Part shown: positions 34,223-43,767 of the stretch, piece by piece
How the letters are laid out: the number at the start of each line of letters is the position of its first letter
How positions within the stretch are numbered: position 1 is the first letter of the stretch
NCBI GenBank assembly: GCA_016124955.1
Contig: WGMR01000003.1
Coordinates: 124,001-188,000 of the forward strand
Direction of reading: 5' to 3'
Length of the DNA: 64,000 nucleotides
Source of the DNA: Alphaproteobacteria bacterium
Lineage (GTDB): Bacteria > Pseudomonadota > Alphaproteobacteria > UBA9219 > RFNS01
The notes under the pieces: model-generated
Database searches by the model: none
What the model saw: the letters and a program-made list of their open reading frames with translations, nothing else
Told to the model about the DNA's origin: nothing
Position numbers and translations under genes: made by a program

Positions 34223-35557
34223 ATGACCCAAAAAACATCATCTCCGACATTCTGTGCATTACCCTGGGTGCACATGTTTACCAGGCCAAATGGCGATGCC
34301 ACGATTTGCTGCGTGGCCCAAAAGGACATTCATGACGCCGAAGGCAAGGTGATGAGCCTGCGTACGCACACGCTTGAAGAAATATGGAACAGCGAAGATT
34401 ATAAAAGCATCAGGCGCGATCTACTTGATGGCAAGCAAATTCCGCACTGCGCCGTTTGCTACCAGAACGAGGGGCGGGGCATCTTAAGCTATCGCGACTG
34501 GGCCAATGTAAACTTTAAGAATCTCAAAAGCGGGCAAACGCTGGTTGAACGGGTCGATAACTCCATCGCCGCCGGCCTCACCGCCGAAAAGCCCGTCTAT
34601 TTCGATCTGCGGCTCGGGAATATTTGCAATTTGCGTTGCCGCAGTTGCGACCATTTGCACAGCTCGCAAATTGCACGCGACGCCGTCCATGTCGCTTGGG
34701 ATCGCTCGCGGAGCATAACGCCCGAAACGCATCACCGTTTTGCGGACGTTGGCGACGATTGGTCGCTTGCGGAACAGTTGCTGGGCGAGCTCACGGAATT
34801 TTGCCATGAAACCGAATCCATACAAATCGCGGGCGGTGAACCGACCCTTAACCAGACCCAGCAAAAGCTGCTGCAGTACTTTGTCGATAGCGGCAAAGCC
34901 CCAGAAATCAACCTGACGGTATGGACCAACTTCACGAATTTGCGCGAAGATGCCTTCACCCTGTTCTCGCAATTCAAGAAGCCCGCAGTTTTCCTGAGCC
35001 TCGATGGTTACGGCAAGACCGTGGAATACATTCGTTTCCCCGTAAAATGGAAAACAATCACCGCAAACTTTGCTGCCGTGAAGGCCCGCTTCCCGAAATT
35101 GTGGTTTCACGCCTCCCCCGTGTTTCAGGCCTATAATGCGCTTGATATTACGTTATTGCTGGAATGGTGCGTCGAAAACGGCATTGTTCCGCATTTGAAC
35201 AATATTTTGTCCGGGCCGGAATATCTGCAAGCCAAGCTGCTGCCGCAGGAAGCGCGCAATCTGGCTGCCGAACGGCTTGAAGCCTTCATGGCCAAGCATG
35301 CCGGCGAGCCCTTGTTCAAGCAAAGCGGGTTTAACCACGACGCCCCCGCCGTATGCGCATACCTGCGCAACGCCGCAGACCCGGGCACGCCGGAAGATAT
35401 CGAAAGTTTTGTGCGCTACACGAATGATCTCGATCAATCGCGCAAACAGAATATTCGCGAAAGCCTGCCCGAATTGTTCGAGATATGGCACCGCCACAGA
35501 CCGTGGGATGACGGCGCACATCGCTTTCTTGAAACTGAAAAGGCCGTAAACCAGTAG
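34223..35557 (+). CDS. Radical SAM protein with N-terminal twitch/SPASM-like cysteine segment
   Basis: The radical-SAM core starts near residue 130: DLRLGNICNLRCRSCDH holds the Cx3Cx2C cluster motif, and IQIAGGEPTLN is the GGE motif. Before it, residues 10-90 carry the kind of Cys pattern that normally forms an auxiliary cluster at the C-terminus of SPASM/twitch enzymes (FCALPWVHMFTRPNGDATICC, later HCAVC); this block thus precedes the core. A further Cys lies near the C-terminus (APAVCAYL). Known relatives modify peptides or act in anaerobic maturation; in this setting a role in sugar or protein modification is possible but unproven. Confidence 0.82.
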   Translation: MTQKTSSPTFCALPWVHMFTRPNGDATICCVAQKDIHDAEGKVMSLRTHTLEEIWNSEDYKSIRRDLLDGKQIPHCAVCYQNEGRGILSYRDWANVNFKNLKSGQTLVERVDNSIAAGLTAEKPVYFDLRLGNICNLRCRSCDHLHSSQIARDAVHVAWDRSRSITPETHHRFADVGDDWSLAEQLLGELTEFCHETESIQIAGGEPTLNQTQQKLLQYFVDSGKAPEINLTVWTNFTNLREDAFTLFSQFKKPAVFLSLDGYGKTVEYIRFPVKWKTITANFAAVKARFPKLWFHASPVFQAYNALDITLLLEWCVENGIVPHLNNILSGPEYLQAKLLPQEARNLAAERLEAFMAKHAGEPLFKQSGFNHDAPAVCAYLRNAADPGTPEDIESFVRYTNDLDQSRKQNIRESLPELFEIWHRHRPWDDGAHRFLETEKAVNQ

Positions 35558-35562
35558 CGCAG

Positions 35563-36654
35563 CTATGCAGTCACGCGCTCTTCGCCCGCCTTGCCGTGCA
35601 AATCTTTCTGGAACGCCACAATTTCTTCCAACGTCTTCTCGATCGTGTACTGGCGTTTCCAGCCGGGATAATGTTGTTCGAACCTGCGCGTATCGCTGAT
35701 CCACCATATATGATCGCCCTTGCGGCTCGTGGGGTTATAATCCCACTGCATGGGCCTGCCGGTCAGCTTTTCGCAGTGCGTAATGGCTTCCAGCATCGAA
35801 CAGTTGGCAAACCGCCCGCCGCCGATGTTGTACACTTGCCCGGTAGCGGGTGCGCTAAAGAATTCCCAGAATGCTGTGATCAGATCATGGGCGTGAATAT
35901 TATCGCGGACCTGCTTGCCCTTGTAGCCAAAAACCGTATAGGGCTTGCCGGTCACAGCGCAATGCGCAAGATAGGCCAAAAAACCGTGCAGCTGGGCACC
36001 GGAATGGCTCGGCCCCGTCAGGCAGCCGCCCCGAAAACAGGCGGTTTTCAGACCAAAATAACGGCCATATTCCTGTACAAGCAAATCGGCTGCTGCCTTC
36101 GATGCGCCAAACAGGCTGTGCAGGGTTTGATCGATGCTCATGCCCTCATCAAAGCCATGGCCTGAATAGGGGGAGTTGCCGTCACATTCCCAGCGCGTGG
36201 GCATTTCATAAAGGCGGATCATATTGGGCCGGTCGCCATACACCTTGTTCGTGCTGGTGAATATGAAAACGGCATCCGGGGAATGCTGCCGCGTCATTTC
36301 CAGCATGTTCAGGGTCCCGGTTGCGTTTACGGAAAAATCCGTAAACGGCTCCCGTGCCGCCCAATCATGCGATGGTTGAGCCGCCGCATGAATAATAACC
36401 GCTATATCCTTGCTATAGCGGGTAAAAACTGCTTTCAAGGCATCGAGGTCTCGGATATCAAGGCTTTCATGTTTATAGGACTTTAGATCCTGTTCGAGGC
36501 GGCTGCGGTTCCAGGCGATGCTCGCGCCATCCCCGAAAAAATAGCTGCGCATATCGTTATCAATACCGACAACATCAAACCCCTTATCGGCAAAATACCG
36601 CGCGGCTTCGGATCCAATCAGCCCGGCTGCCCCGGTGATCAATGCAACGCTCAC
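35563..36654 (-). CDS. NAD-dependent epimerase of the CDP-tyvelose/paratose 2-epimerase-like group
   Basis: An extended SDR (363 aa) with [44 protein letters not shown], the active-site block [28 protein letters not shown] and [12 protein letters not shown]. These motifs resemble tyvelose-epimerase-like enzymes. The catalytic Tyr of YxxxK is Phe (FGASK) while the Lys stays. The start is GTG 36654, chosen for GGAGG just upstream and because homology begins there; an ATG at 36711 adds an unrelated Cys-rich stretch. It converges with the radical-SAM gene with a five-base gap and lies downstream of tRNA-Lys. Confidence 0.8.
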   Translation of the reverse strand: MSVALITGAAGLIGSEAARYFADKGFDVVGIDNDMRSYFFGDGASIAWNRSRLEQDLKSYKHESLDIRDLDALKAVFTRYSKDIAVIIHAAAQPSHDWAAREPFTDFSVNATGTLNMLEMTRQHSPDAVFIFTSTNKVYGDRPNMIRLYEMPTRWECDGNSPYSGHGFDEGMSIDQTLHSLFGASKAAADLLVQEYGRYFGLKTACFRGGCLTGPSHSGAQLHGFLAYLAHCAVTGKPYTVFGYKGKQVRDNIHAHDLITAFWEFFSAPATGQVYNIGGGRFANCSMLEAITHCEKLTGRPMQWDYNPTSRKGDHIWWISDTRRFEQHYPGWKRQYTIEKTLEEIVAFQKDLHGKAGEERVTA

Positions 36655-36720
36655 ATCCACCTCCGCACTTTCAGAACAGGCGGGGCATGACAATCCCGCA
36701 TAAAAAAACAACTAAACGAA

Positions 36721-36796
36721 TGGTGACCTCGGCGGGGCTCGAACCCGCGACCCCCTGATTAAAAGTCAGATGCTCTACCGGCTGAGCTACGAGGTC
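36721..36796 (-). tRNA. tRNA-Lys (anticodon TTT)
   Basis: The reverse strand folds with acceptor GACCTCG/CGAGGTC, D-arm GCTCAGCCGGTAGAGC, anticodon stem CTGA/TCAG with loop CTTTTAA (anticodon TTT) and T-arm GCGGGTTCGAGCCCCGC. Discriminator A, encoded CCA. Confidence 0.97.
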
Positions 36797-36822
36797 ACAC
36801 GCGCTTATGACAAGAGTTTGGG

Positions 36823-36851
36823 AAAATAGGCGCCAGCGGCGGGCAGGTCAA
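36823..36851 (-). promoter_or_regulatory. Predicted promoter of tRNA-Lys
   Basis: TTGACC (36846-36851) and TATTTT (36823-36828) with a 17-base spacer, 27 bases before the mature 5' end of the tRNA. Pattern-based. Confidence 0.5.
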
Positions 36852-36888
36852 CAGCCAAGCCCTATGCCAAAGCCTCAAAACCGGCCCT

Positions 36889-37452
36889 TTAATCCCTTAC
36901 TTCAGGTTTGACCCTGCGCCGCCCGTCCGGCTCTGCAAACCGCTGGGCCAGCTTCTTGGCGATTCGGGGGCTTACAAAATGGCTGATATCGCCGCCAAGG
37001 CGGGATATTTCCTTCACAAAGCGGGATGATATGAACTGCGTTCCTTCGGTTGCAGCAAGGAAGATGGTCTCGATTTCCGCGTTCATGCGATAATTCATGG
37101 CCGCCATCTGGATTTCATATTCAAAATCCGAGACGGCGCGCAGGCCGCGAATGATTACGCTGGCGCCCTGATCGCGCGCGAAATGCATCAAAAGATTATC
37201 GAATGGCAAAACGGTGATGTTTTTTACACCGTGGCGGGCAAGCGTATCGACTTCCCGCTTGACCATATCGACGCGCATGCGCGTATCGAACAACGGCTCC
37301 TTGCCCGCGTTGCGGGCAACGCCCACGACCAGCTTATCGACCAGTTTGGAAGCGCGCTGGATAAGATCCATATGACCGAGCGTAATCGGGTCAAACGTGC
37401 CCGGATAGAGGCCGGTACGGTGGCCTTTATGCGGTTTCCGGGGCGGCACCAT
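36889..37452 (-). CDS. coaD: Phosphopantetheine adenylyltransferase
   Basis: Nucleotidyltransferase that joins 4'-phosphopantetheine and ATP to dephospho-CoA in CoA synthesis. The domain starts at [17 protein letters not shown] (with the ATP-binding TxGH motif), and ends with the signature [21 protein letters not shown]. The frame is open up to 37503, but a start there would overlap gyrA by 77 bases; ATG 37452 leaves a 26-base overlap and a 187-aa protein and is preferred, with a possible AGAGGA upstream. The C-terminal tail ([16 protein letters not shown]) is longer than usual. Translation probably depends on ribosomes finishing gyrA. Confidence 0.92.
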   Translation of the reverse strand: MVPPRKPHKGHRTGLYPGTFDPITLGHMDLIQRASKLVDKLVVGVARNAGKEPLFDTRMRVDMVKREVDTLARHGVKNITVLPFDNLLMHFARDQGASVIIRGLRAVSDFEYEIQMAAMNYRMNAEIETIFLAATEGTQFISSRFVKEISRLGGDISHFVSPRIAKKLAQRFAEPDGRRRVKPEVRD

Positions 37453-40141
37453 CGCCTTGATCCTCTTCATCATCGAGCCAGGCAACCGAAACAACTTTTT
37501 CATTTTCCTCGATGCGGAACATCGTCACGCCCTGCGTCTGGCGCCCGGCGATACGCACATCCTTGACGGGCATGCGGATAATCTGGCCGCCATCCGTCAC
37601 CAGCATAACATCGGCATCGTCGCTGACCGAGAAGGACGCCACGATATTGCCGTTGCGCCCCGACATCTTCATGTTCCAGATACCGGAGCCGCCGCGGTTG
37701 GTAACGCGGTATTCGTAGGCCGAACTGCGCTTGCCATAGCCGCGCTCCGCCACCGTAAGAATAAACTCTTCCTGCTTGCCCATTTCCTCGAAACGCTCAG
37801 GAGTCAGCGTAATCGCGTCCGTCACTTCTTCGTCGCTATCGCCAACCTCCTCGTCTTCCTGATTACGGAGCGCCTTGGCCTGCTTGAGGTATGCAATACG
37901 TTCTTCCGCCGTCGCACCGACATGGCGCAGCACCGACATCGAAATAACCTCATCGTTCTTGCCAAGCTTGATCCCGCGAACACCTACGGATGTGCGGCCC
38001 GAAAATACGCGCACGTCAGCGATCGCAAAGCGCAGACATTTGCCTGAACGTGCCGAAAGCAGCACATCGTCGCTTTCCGAACAGGTCTGCACCGCGATCA
38101 GCTTGTCGCCTTCCAAAAGCTTCATGGCGATGATACCGCTGGGGCGAACATTGCTGAAATCGGAAAGCTGGTTGCGGCGCACGGTACCGGCCGAGGTCGC
38201 GAACACGACATTAAGCTTGTTCCAGCTTTCCTCATCTTCCGGCAAATGCATAACGGTCGTGATCGCTTCGCCCTGCTCGAGCGGCAGCAGGTTCACGAAA
38301 GCCTTGCCGCGCGCTTGCGGGCTGCCAAGCGGCAACTTATAGACCTTGAGCTTGTACACCTTGCCAAGCGAGGAGAAGAACAGCATTGGCGTATGCGTGG
38401 AAGCGATGAATATCTCGCTGACAAAATCCTCGTCGCGTGTGCTCATACCCGTCCGGCCCTTGCCGCCACGCTTTTGCGCGCGGTAGGTGGAAAGCGGAAC
38501 GCGCTTCACATAACCGGCATGGCTGACGGTAACGACCATATCTTCGCGCTGGATCAGGTCTTCGATATCCGTTTCGAACTCCTGTTCTTCTATTTGCGTG
38601 CGGCGCGGGGTCGCGAACTTTTCACGCACTTCGCTCAGCTCCGCTTTCATAATATCGAGCACGCGCTGGCGGTTTGCCAGAATATCGAGGTAATCCTTGA
38701 TGCGCTCCACCACGTCCTTGAGCTCGTTCCCGATCTTTTCGCGCTCAAGCCCGGTCAGCCTGTGCAAACGGAGATCGAGGATCGCCTTGGCCTGCGCCTC
38801 GCTCATTTTATAAACGCCGTCCTTGATGCTGTCCGGCTCGTCCACCAGCGCGATCAGCGGCGCGACATCCTTTGCGGGCCAGGCCCGCTCCATCAATTGC
38901 TGCTTCGCGATTTGCGGATCGCTGGCCTTGCGGATCAGGGCAATAACCTCGTCGATATTCGCAACCGCAACGGCAAGGCCGACCAAGGTGTGGGCGCGAT
39001 CGCGCGCATGGCCCAGCTCATATTCGGTGCGGCGGTTGATAACCTGTTCGCGGAAATCGGCAAAGGCCTTGATGATGTCCTTCAGGTTCATCATCTCCGG
39101 CCGGCCGCCGTTCAGCGCCAGCGTGTTGACCCCGAAGCTGCTTTGCAGCGGCGTGTGTTTGTAAAGCTGGTTGAGCACGATATCGGCCATCGCATCGCGC
39201 TTCAGTTCAATCACAAGGCGAACGCCGTCGCGATCGGATTCGTCGCGGATATCGGAAATGCCTTCGATCACCTTTTCCTGCACGCATTCGGCGATGCGCT
39301 CGATCAGCCGAACCTTGTTCACCTGATAGGGAATTTCGGTGACTACGATCGCCTGCCGGTCCTTGCGGATATCCTCAACTTCGGTTTTCGAGCGAATGAT
39401 GACCGAACCGCGGCCGGTATGGAACGCCGTACGCGCGCCGGCGCGGCCCAGAATGATGCCGCCGGTCGGAAAATCGGGCGCCGGTACGATTTCGATCAAC
39501 TCGTCGATGCCGATGGCCGGGTTATCGATATATGCCACGCAGGCATCGCATACTTCACCCAGATTATGGGGCGGAATATTGGTAGCCATGCCGACGGCAA
39601 TGCCGTTCGCACCGTTCACAAGCAAATTCGGGAAACGGGATGGCAGCACGACGGGTTCGTTATCGTTGCCGTCATAGTTCGGCTGGAAATCGACCGTATT
39701 TTTGTCGATGTCATCGAGCATGACCTCGGCGGATTTTGCGAGGCGTGCTTCGGTGTAACGCATGGCGGCCGGCGGGTCGCCGTCCATCGAGCCGAAATTA
39801 CCCTGTCCATCGACGAGCGGCAGGCGCATGGAGAAATCCTGCGCCATGCGGACCATCGCGTCATAGATCGCGCTATCGCCATGGGGGTGATACTTACCCA
39901 TGACATCACCGACGATGCGCGCCGATTTTTTATAAGGCTTGGTGCTGTCGTACCCGCCCTCCTTCATCGCGTATAAAATACGGCGATGGACCGGCTTCAA
40001 CCCGTCGCGCACATCGGGCAATGCGCGCGAAACGATTACGCTCATGGCGTAATCCAGATAGGAACGCTGCATTTCCTCTTCGATAGAGATCGGCGCTATA
40101 TCGGATGGCGGCGGGGTTTCTGCGGCGTTGTTCTGGGTCAC
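37427..40141 (-). CDS. gyrA: DNA gyrase subunit A
   Basis: The breakage-reunion subunit of gyrase, 904 aa. Landmarks are [17 protein letters not shown] near residue 26, the quinolone-resistance region [14 protein letters not shown] with Ser89 and Asp93 at the positions of E. coli Ser83/Asp87, and the catalytic Tyr128 in MRYTEA. The C-terminal beta-pinwheel has the GyrA-box-like [12 protein letters not shown] near residue 560. An acidic tail ends the protein. The wild-type-like Ser/Asp pair gives no sign of quinolone resistance. The start is GTG 40141 with no strong ribosome site. Confidence 0.97.
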   Translation of the reverse strand: MTQNNAAETPPPSDIAPISIEEEMQRSYLDYAMSVIVSRALPDVRDGLKPVHRRILYAMKEGGYDSTKPYKKSARIVGDVMGKYHPHGDSAIYDAMVRMAQDFSMRLPLVDGQGNFGSMDGDPPAAMRYTEARLAKSAEVMLDDIDKNTVDFQPNYDGNDNEPVVLPSRFPNLLVNGANGIAVGMATNIPPHNLGEVCDACVAYIDNPAIGIDELIEIVPAPDFPTGGIILGRAGARTAFHTGRGSVIIRSKTEVEDIRKDRQAIVVTEIPYQVNKVRLIERIAECVQEKVIEGISDIRDESDRDGVRLVIELKRDAMADIVLNQLYKHTPLQSSFGVNTLALNGGRPEMMNLKDIIKAFADFREQVINRRTEYELGHARDRAHTLVGLAVAVANIDEVIALIRKASDPQIAKQQLMERAWPAKDVAPLIALVDEPDSIKDGVYKMSEAQAKAILDLRLHRLTGLEREKIGNELKDVVERIKDYLDILANRQRVLDIMKAELSEVREKFATPRRTQIEEQEFETDIEDLIQREDMVVTVSHAGYVKRVPLSTYRAQKRGGKGRTGMSTRDEDFVSEIFIASTHTPMLFFSSLGKVYKLKVYKLPLGSPQARGKAFVNLLPLEQGEAITTVMHLPEDEESWNKLNVVFATSAGTVRRNQLSDFSNVRPSGIIAMKLLEGDKLIAVQTCSESDDVLLSARSGKCLRFAIADVRVFSGRTSVGVRGIKLGKNDEVISMSVLRHVGATAEERIAYLKQAKALRNQEDEEVGDSDEEVTDAITLTPERFEEMGKQEEFILTVAERGYGKRSSAYEYRVTNRGGSGIWNMKMSGRNGNIVASFSVSDDADVMLVTDGGQIIRMPVKDVRIAGRQTQGVTMFRIEENEKVVSVAWLDDEEDQGDGAAPETA

Positions 40142-40248
40142 GTTCTGCTACTTAAAACCAATAGGAATCATGGGGAAAATCTTCAGCCGCAAACTAGCAT
40201 TTCACCCAAGCCAAAACAAACAAAAAATCCTAAAATATGCCAATAATA

Positions 40249-40926
40249 TCAATTAGTTATATGGCCATCTTTAAGCTCGAGAACCCTGTCCATTTTTGCG
40301 GCCAATTCAAGGTTATGGGTGGCCATCAAAAGGCCCAATCCGCGCTCTTTCACAAGCCCGCGCAAAAGGTCAAAAACATGGTCCGCCGTATTGTGGTCCA
40401 GATTGCCTGTGGGTTCGTCCGCTACCAGAAGCCGGGGGTCATTGGCCATGGCCCGTGCAATGGCCACGCGCTGCTGTTCCCCGCCCGAAAGACGGGCCGG
40501 GCGATGGCTGGCGCGGGGCGTCAGCCCGACCAACCCAAGCAATTCATCCGCGCGGGCGCCCGCCTTGCGGTCGCCCTGCCCCGCCACGATTTGCGGAAGC
40601 ATGATATTTTCCCGCGCCGAAAATTCGGGCAGCAAATGGTGAAACTGGTAAACGAAGCCTACATATTCGCGGCGCAGCGCCGTACGCTCGTCATCCCGTG
40701 CACGGCATGCGTTCTTGCCGCCCAGGATAACATCGCCGCTGGTTGGCTGCTCCAGCAGCCCCACACAATGCAGCAGCGTGGATTTTCCCGCCCCGGAAGG
40801 GCCAACAAGCGCGACAAGCTCCCCGGCCTCAATGCGCGCATTGCAGCCGCGCAGGACATCAAGCCTGTTGCCGCCCTGTTCGAACGTCTTAACCAGATTG
40901 TTAATTATGAGGACAGTCTCACTCAT
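40249..40926 (-). CDS. lolD: Lipoprotein-releasing system ATP-binding protein
   Basis: An ABC ATPase of 225 aa: Walker A GPSGAGKST, LLPEFSARENIMLP (a LolD/MacB-type motif), signature LSGGEQQRVAIARA, Walker B LLVADEPTGNLD and switch His in MATHN. With LolC/E it extracts outer-membrane lipoproteins from the inner membrane for LolA. It overlaps the 3' end of the permease gene by eight bases. No lolA or lolB is in the window. Confidence 0.93.
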   Translation of the reverse strand: MSETVLIINNLVKTFEQGGNRLDVLRGCNARIEAGELVALVGPSGAGKSTLLHCVGLLEQPTSGDVILGGKNACRARDDERTALRREYVGFVYQFHHLLPEFSARENIMLPQIVAGQGDRKAGARADELLGLVGLTPRASHRPARLSGGEQQRVAIARAMANDPRLLVADEPTGNLDHNTADHVFDLLRGLVKERGLGLLMATHNLELAAKMDRVLELKDGHITN

Positions 40927-42163
40927 AGCGTAGCGCCTCTACCGGGTCGAGCCGGGCGGCACGCCATGCGGGATAGATGGTCGCGAGGAAGGAAAGCGCC
41001 AGCGCGATCGCAACGACCTGCAGCACCTCGCCCCATTCCAGAACCGCAGGTAATTGTGAAAGAAAATAGATTTCGGCAGAAAATAAATCGGTTCCCGTCA
41101 AGTTCTGCAGCAACTGGCGGATCGCTTCGATATTGCTGGCGAACAAAACGCCAAGCAGCGTGCCCGCCGCGGTGCCCACAAGCCCGATACTGGCGCCGCT
41201 TAGAAAGAAAATGCGCATAATGCTGCCGCGGGTCGCGCCCATGGTGCGCAAAATCGCTATATCCCCCCCCTTATCCTTCACCAGCATAATCATGCCGGAA
41301 ATGATGTTGAAAGCGGCCACGAGAATAATCAGCGTCAGAATAAGGAACATGACGTTCCGCTCAACCTGCAGCGCGTTCACGAAGCTGGCATTGGTTTGCT
41401 TCCATGTCAGCAGCCGCACGGGCACATCGAGTGCGCCGATAAGCCGTTCATAGACGTTATTGAGGTTGTGCGGGTCCTGCACAAATACCTCAAGCGAGGT
41501 GACGGCGTTATCGAGCCTGAAGAACACTTGCGCCGTTTCAAGCGGCATGAAGATATAACTGTTGTCATATTCGAACATGCCTACATCGAATATCGCCGCC
41601 ACGGGGTAGGAACGGTAGCGCGGCATGGAGCCGAAGGCGGTGACCCGGCTTATGGGCGAAATGAGCGTAACTTTGTCGCCGACATTCACATGTAGCCTGC
41701 CCGCCATGCGCTGGCCTATGGCGATATGGTCTTCGGTAAAATCATCGAGCGAGCCTTCAACAATATGGCCGGAAATGGTCGGCCTTTGTTTGAAATCCTG
41801 TTGCGAAACGCCGCGAATCATTGCGCCGCTGGCGTTGCCGTTCTGGCTCACAAGCGCCTGTCCGTCGATCGAAGGCATCACGGCCGCAACCCCTTCGAGG
41901 CCGCGCAGCCGCACAGCCTGCGCGTCGTAATCGGTCATCTGGCCTTGCATAGCATAGACGTTCATGTGGCCATTCAGACCGAGCACACGTTCGAACAATT
42001 CCTGCCTGAAGCCGTTCATGACGGCCATAACGATGATCAGCGTCGCAACGCCCAGCGCAATGCCGAGCAGCGAGAACCATGTAATGACCGAAATAAAACC
42101 TTCCTGCCGCTTGGCGCGCAGATAGCGCATCGCCACCTTGCATTCGAAGGGCGAAAACAGCAT
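40919..42163 (-). CDS. Lipoprotein-releasing system permease, LolC/LolE family
   Basis: A 414-aa permease: short N-terminal part with AMRYLRAKRQEGFISVI (the LolC/E signature), one membrane helix (WFSLLGIALGVATLIIVMAVM), a large periplasmic domain of about 200 residues, and three C-terminal helices with MRIFFLSGASIGLVGTAAG. Only one such permease is found next to lolD, so it may form a homodimer (LolF-like) or pair with a LolE encoded elsewhere. ATG 42163 shares one base with the proS stop (TGATG), which fixes the start and shows coupling. Confidence 0.9.
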   Translation of the reverse strand: MLFSPFECKVAMRYLRAKRQEGFISVITWFSLLGIALGVATLIIVMAVMNGFRQELFERVLGLNGHMNVYAMQGQMTDYDAQAVRLRGLEGVAAVMPSIDGQALVSQNGNASGAMIRGVSQQDFKQRPTISGHIVEGSLDDFTEDHIAIGQRMAGRLHVNVGDKVTLISPISRVTAFGSMPRYRSYPVAAIFDVGMFEYDNSYIFMPLETAQVFFRLDNAVTSLEVFVQDPHNLNNVYERLIGALDVPVRLLTWKQTNASFVNALQVERNVMFLILTLIILVAAFNIISGMIMLVKDKGGDIAILRTMGATRGSIMRIFFLSGASIGLVGTAAGTLLGVLFASNIEAIRQLLQNLTGTDLFSAEIYFLSQLPAVLEWGEVLQVVAIALALSFLATIYPAWRAARLDPVEALRYE

Positions 42164-43701
42164 CAGTAAGCCCGCCCGAAAATGACATCCTGTGTCGCAG
42201 GCTTGCCGGTCAGCACACATTTGCCTACCTTGCCATCCTGATCGAACGGAATGCAGCGGACCGTTACGCCGTGTTTTTCGGCATATGCGAGCGAGGCGGC
42301 ATCACCCGACCATTTGGCGCGCACAAAGCCTTGCCCGCCGGTGAAGCTGCTATCGGCATCCTTGCCGAAATAGGCTTCAAAATCGGCGAGGGTCAGGACA
42401 TCCGTCGTCGTGCGCGCTTTCTGGTAGGCAAGCGCGACATCGAACATGCCTTTTTGTATTTCCGCCAGTTCCTTGGCCGCGCCAGCGACAAAAATATCGG
42501 CCGGGTCGAAACGCTTGCCGCCCGCAAGGTTGTCGCGCCGCGTCACGCATACCTTGCCGCCTTCGATATCCCGCATCCCCACTTCCAGCAAAAGCGGAAC
42601 GCCCTTCTTGATCCATTCCCAGCGCTTTTCGGCGCCGGGCATATCGCGCGTATCCACCCTGACGCGCAGCGGCTGCCCGCCATAACCGGTTGCGCGCAAG
42701 CCTTCGGCCACCTTGTTAATATAAGTCATGACCTTGGCATTATCGTCGCCGCCGCGGGTAACGGGAACGATAACGATCTGCTGCGGCGCAAGCCGCGGCG
42801 GAACCCGCATGCCGTCATCGTCAGCATGCGTCATGATCAAAGCCCCGACCATGCGCGTGGACATTCCCCACGAAGTCGTATGGGCAAATTCAAGGCCGCC
42901 TTCACGCGTCTGGTACTGAATGCCCGCCGCCTTGGCGAAGTTTTGCCCCAAATAATGCGACGTGCCCGCCTGCAACGCCCTGCCATCCTGCATCATGGCT
43001 TCGATGGAAAGCGTGCTGACGGCGCCGGGGAAACGTTCCTGTTCGATCTTTTCGCCGGCAATAACCGGCACCGCGCACATTTCCTCGACAAACGCGCGAT
43101 AGACTTCAAGCATTTGCTTGGTTTCGCGCATAGCATCATCATAATCTTCGTGCGCCGTATGGCCTTCCTGCCAAAGAAATTCAACGGTACGCAAAAAGAT
43201 GCGCGGGCGCATTTCCCAGCGCACGACATTCGCCCACTGGTTTATCAGCACGGGCAGATCGCGATAGGATTGCACCCATTTCGCGAACGCTTCCCCGATC
43301 ACGGTTTCGGATGTAGGCCGCACGACCATCGGCTCTTCAAGCGGCGCATCGGGCGTAAGCACGCCGTCTTTCATTACCAGCCGGTGATGGGTTACAACCG
43401 CCATTTCCTTGGCGAAGCCTTCGACATGCCCGGCTTCCTTCTGGATGTAGCTGAGCGGAATAAAAATCGGGAAATAGCAGTTTTCGTGTCCGGTTTCCTT
43501 AAAACGTCGGTCAAGATCGCGCTGCATGTTTTCCCAAATGCCATAACCCCAAGGCTTGATAACCATGCAGCCGCGCACGCCCGACATTTCCGCCATATCG
43601 GCGGCCCGCACGACCTGCTGGTACCACTGCGCATAATCTTCGGCGCGCGTGGGCGTGACCGCTGTTTTGGGCTTCTTTTGCTTTGCCTGTGGGGCGTTCA
43701 T
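42163..43701 (-). CDS. proS: Prolyl-tRNA synthetase, archaeal/eukaryotic-like (type 3) form
   Basis: Charges tRNA-Pro. The protein (512 aa from ATG 43701) lacks the bacterial editing insertion and shows the type 3 set of motifs: KPWGYGIWENMQRDLDRRF, GFAKEMAVVTHH, VRPTSETVIGEAF, WEMRPRIFLRTVEFLWQEG and a C-terminal extension with RCIPFDQ and CVLTGKP. It ends in a Tyr carboxylate (FGRAY) as in Thermus ProRS. Alphaproteobacteria typically carry a shorter type 2 enzyme of about 440 aa, so this form is unusual. AAGG lies eight bases before 43701; the frame allows an earlier ATG at 43728. Confidence 0.93.
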   Translation of the reverse strand: MNAPQAKQKKPKTAVTPTRAEDYAQWYQQVVRAADMAEMSGVRGCMVIKPWGYGIWENMQRDLDRRFKETGHENCYFPIFIPLSYIQKEAGHVEGFAKEMAVVTHHRLVMKDGVLTPDAPLEEPMVVRPTSETVIGEAFAKWVQSYRDLPVLINQWANVVRWEMRPRIFLRTVEFLWQEGHTAHEDYDDAMRETKQMLEVYRAFVEEMCAVPVIAGEKIEQERFPGAVSTLSIEAMMQDGRALQAGTSHYLGQNFAKAAGIQYQTREGGLEFAHTTSWGMSTRMVGALIMTHADDDGMRVPPRLAPQQIVIVPVTRGGDDNAKVMTYINKVAEGLRATGYGGQPLRVRVDTRDMPGAEKRWEWIKKGVPLLLEVGMRDIEGGKVCVTRRDNLAGGKRFDPADIFVAGAAKELAEIQKGMFDVALAYQKARTTTDVLTLADFEAYFGKDADSSFTGGQGFVRAKWSGDAASLAYAEKHGVTVRCIPFDQDGKVGKCVLTGKPATQDVIFGRAY

Positions 43702-43767
43702 GGGGAAAACCTTGGCGCTGAAATGCAAGGCGCATAGTCTAGGAAACCGGCTAGAATCTGTCCACTG

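Noticed and set aside
37700-39950. Quinolone-resistance substitutions in gyrA
   Set aside because: The positions matching E. coli Ser83 and Asp87 are Ser and Asp, the sensitive state.
38246-39976. 576-codon open frame on the plus strand opposite gyrA
   Set aside because: It is a shadow of gyrA: no homology-like motif, Arg/His/Gln-rich composition, and the gyrA frame is unambiguous.
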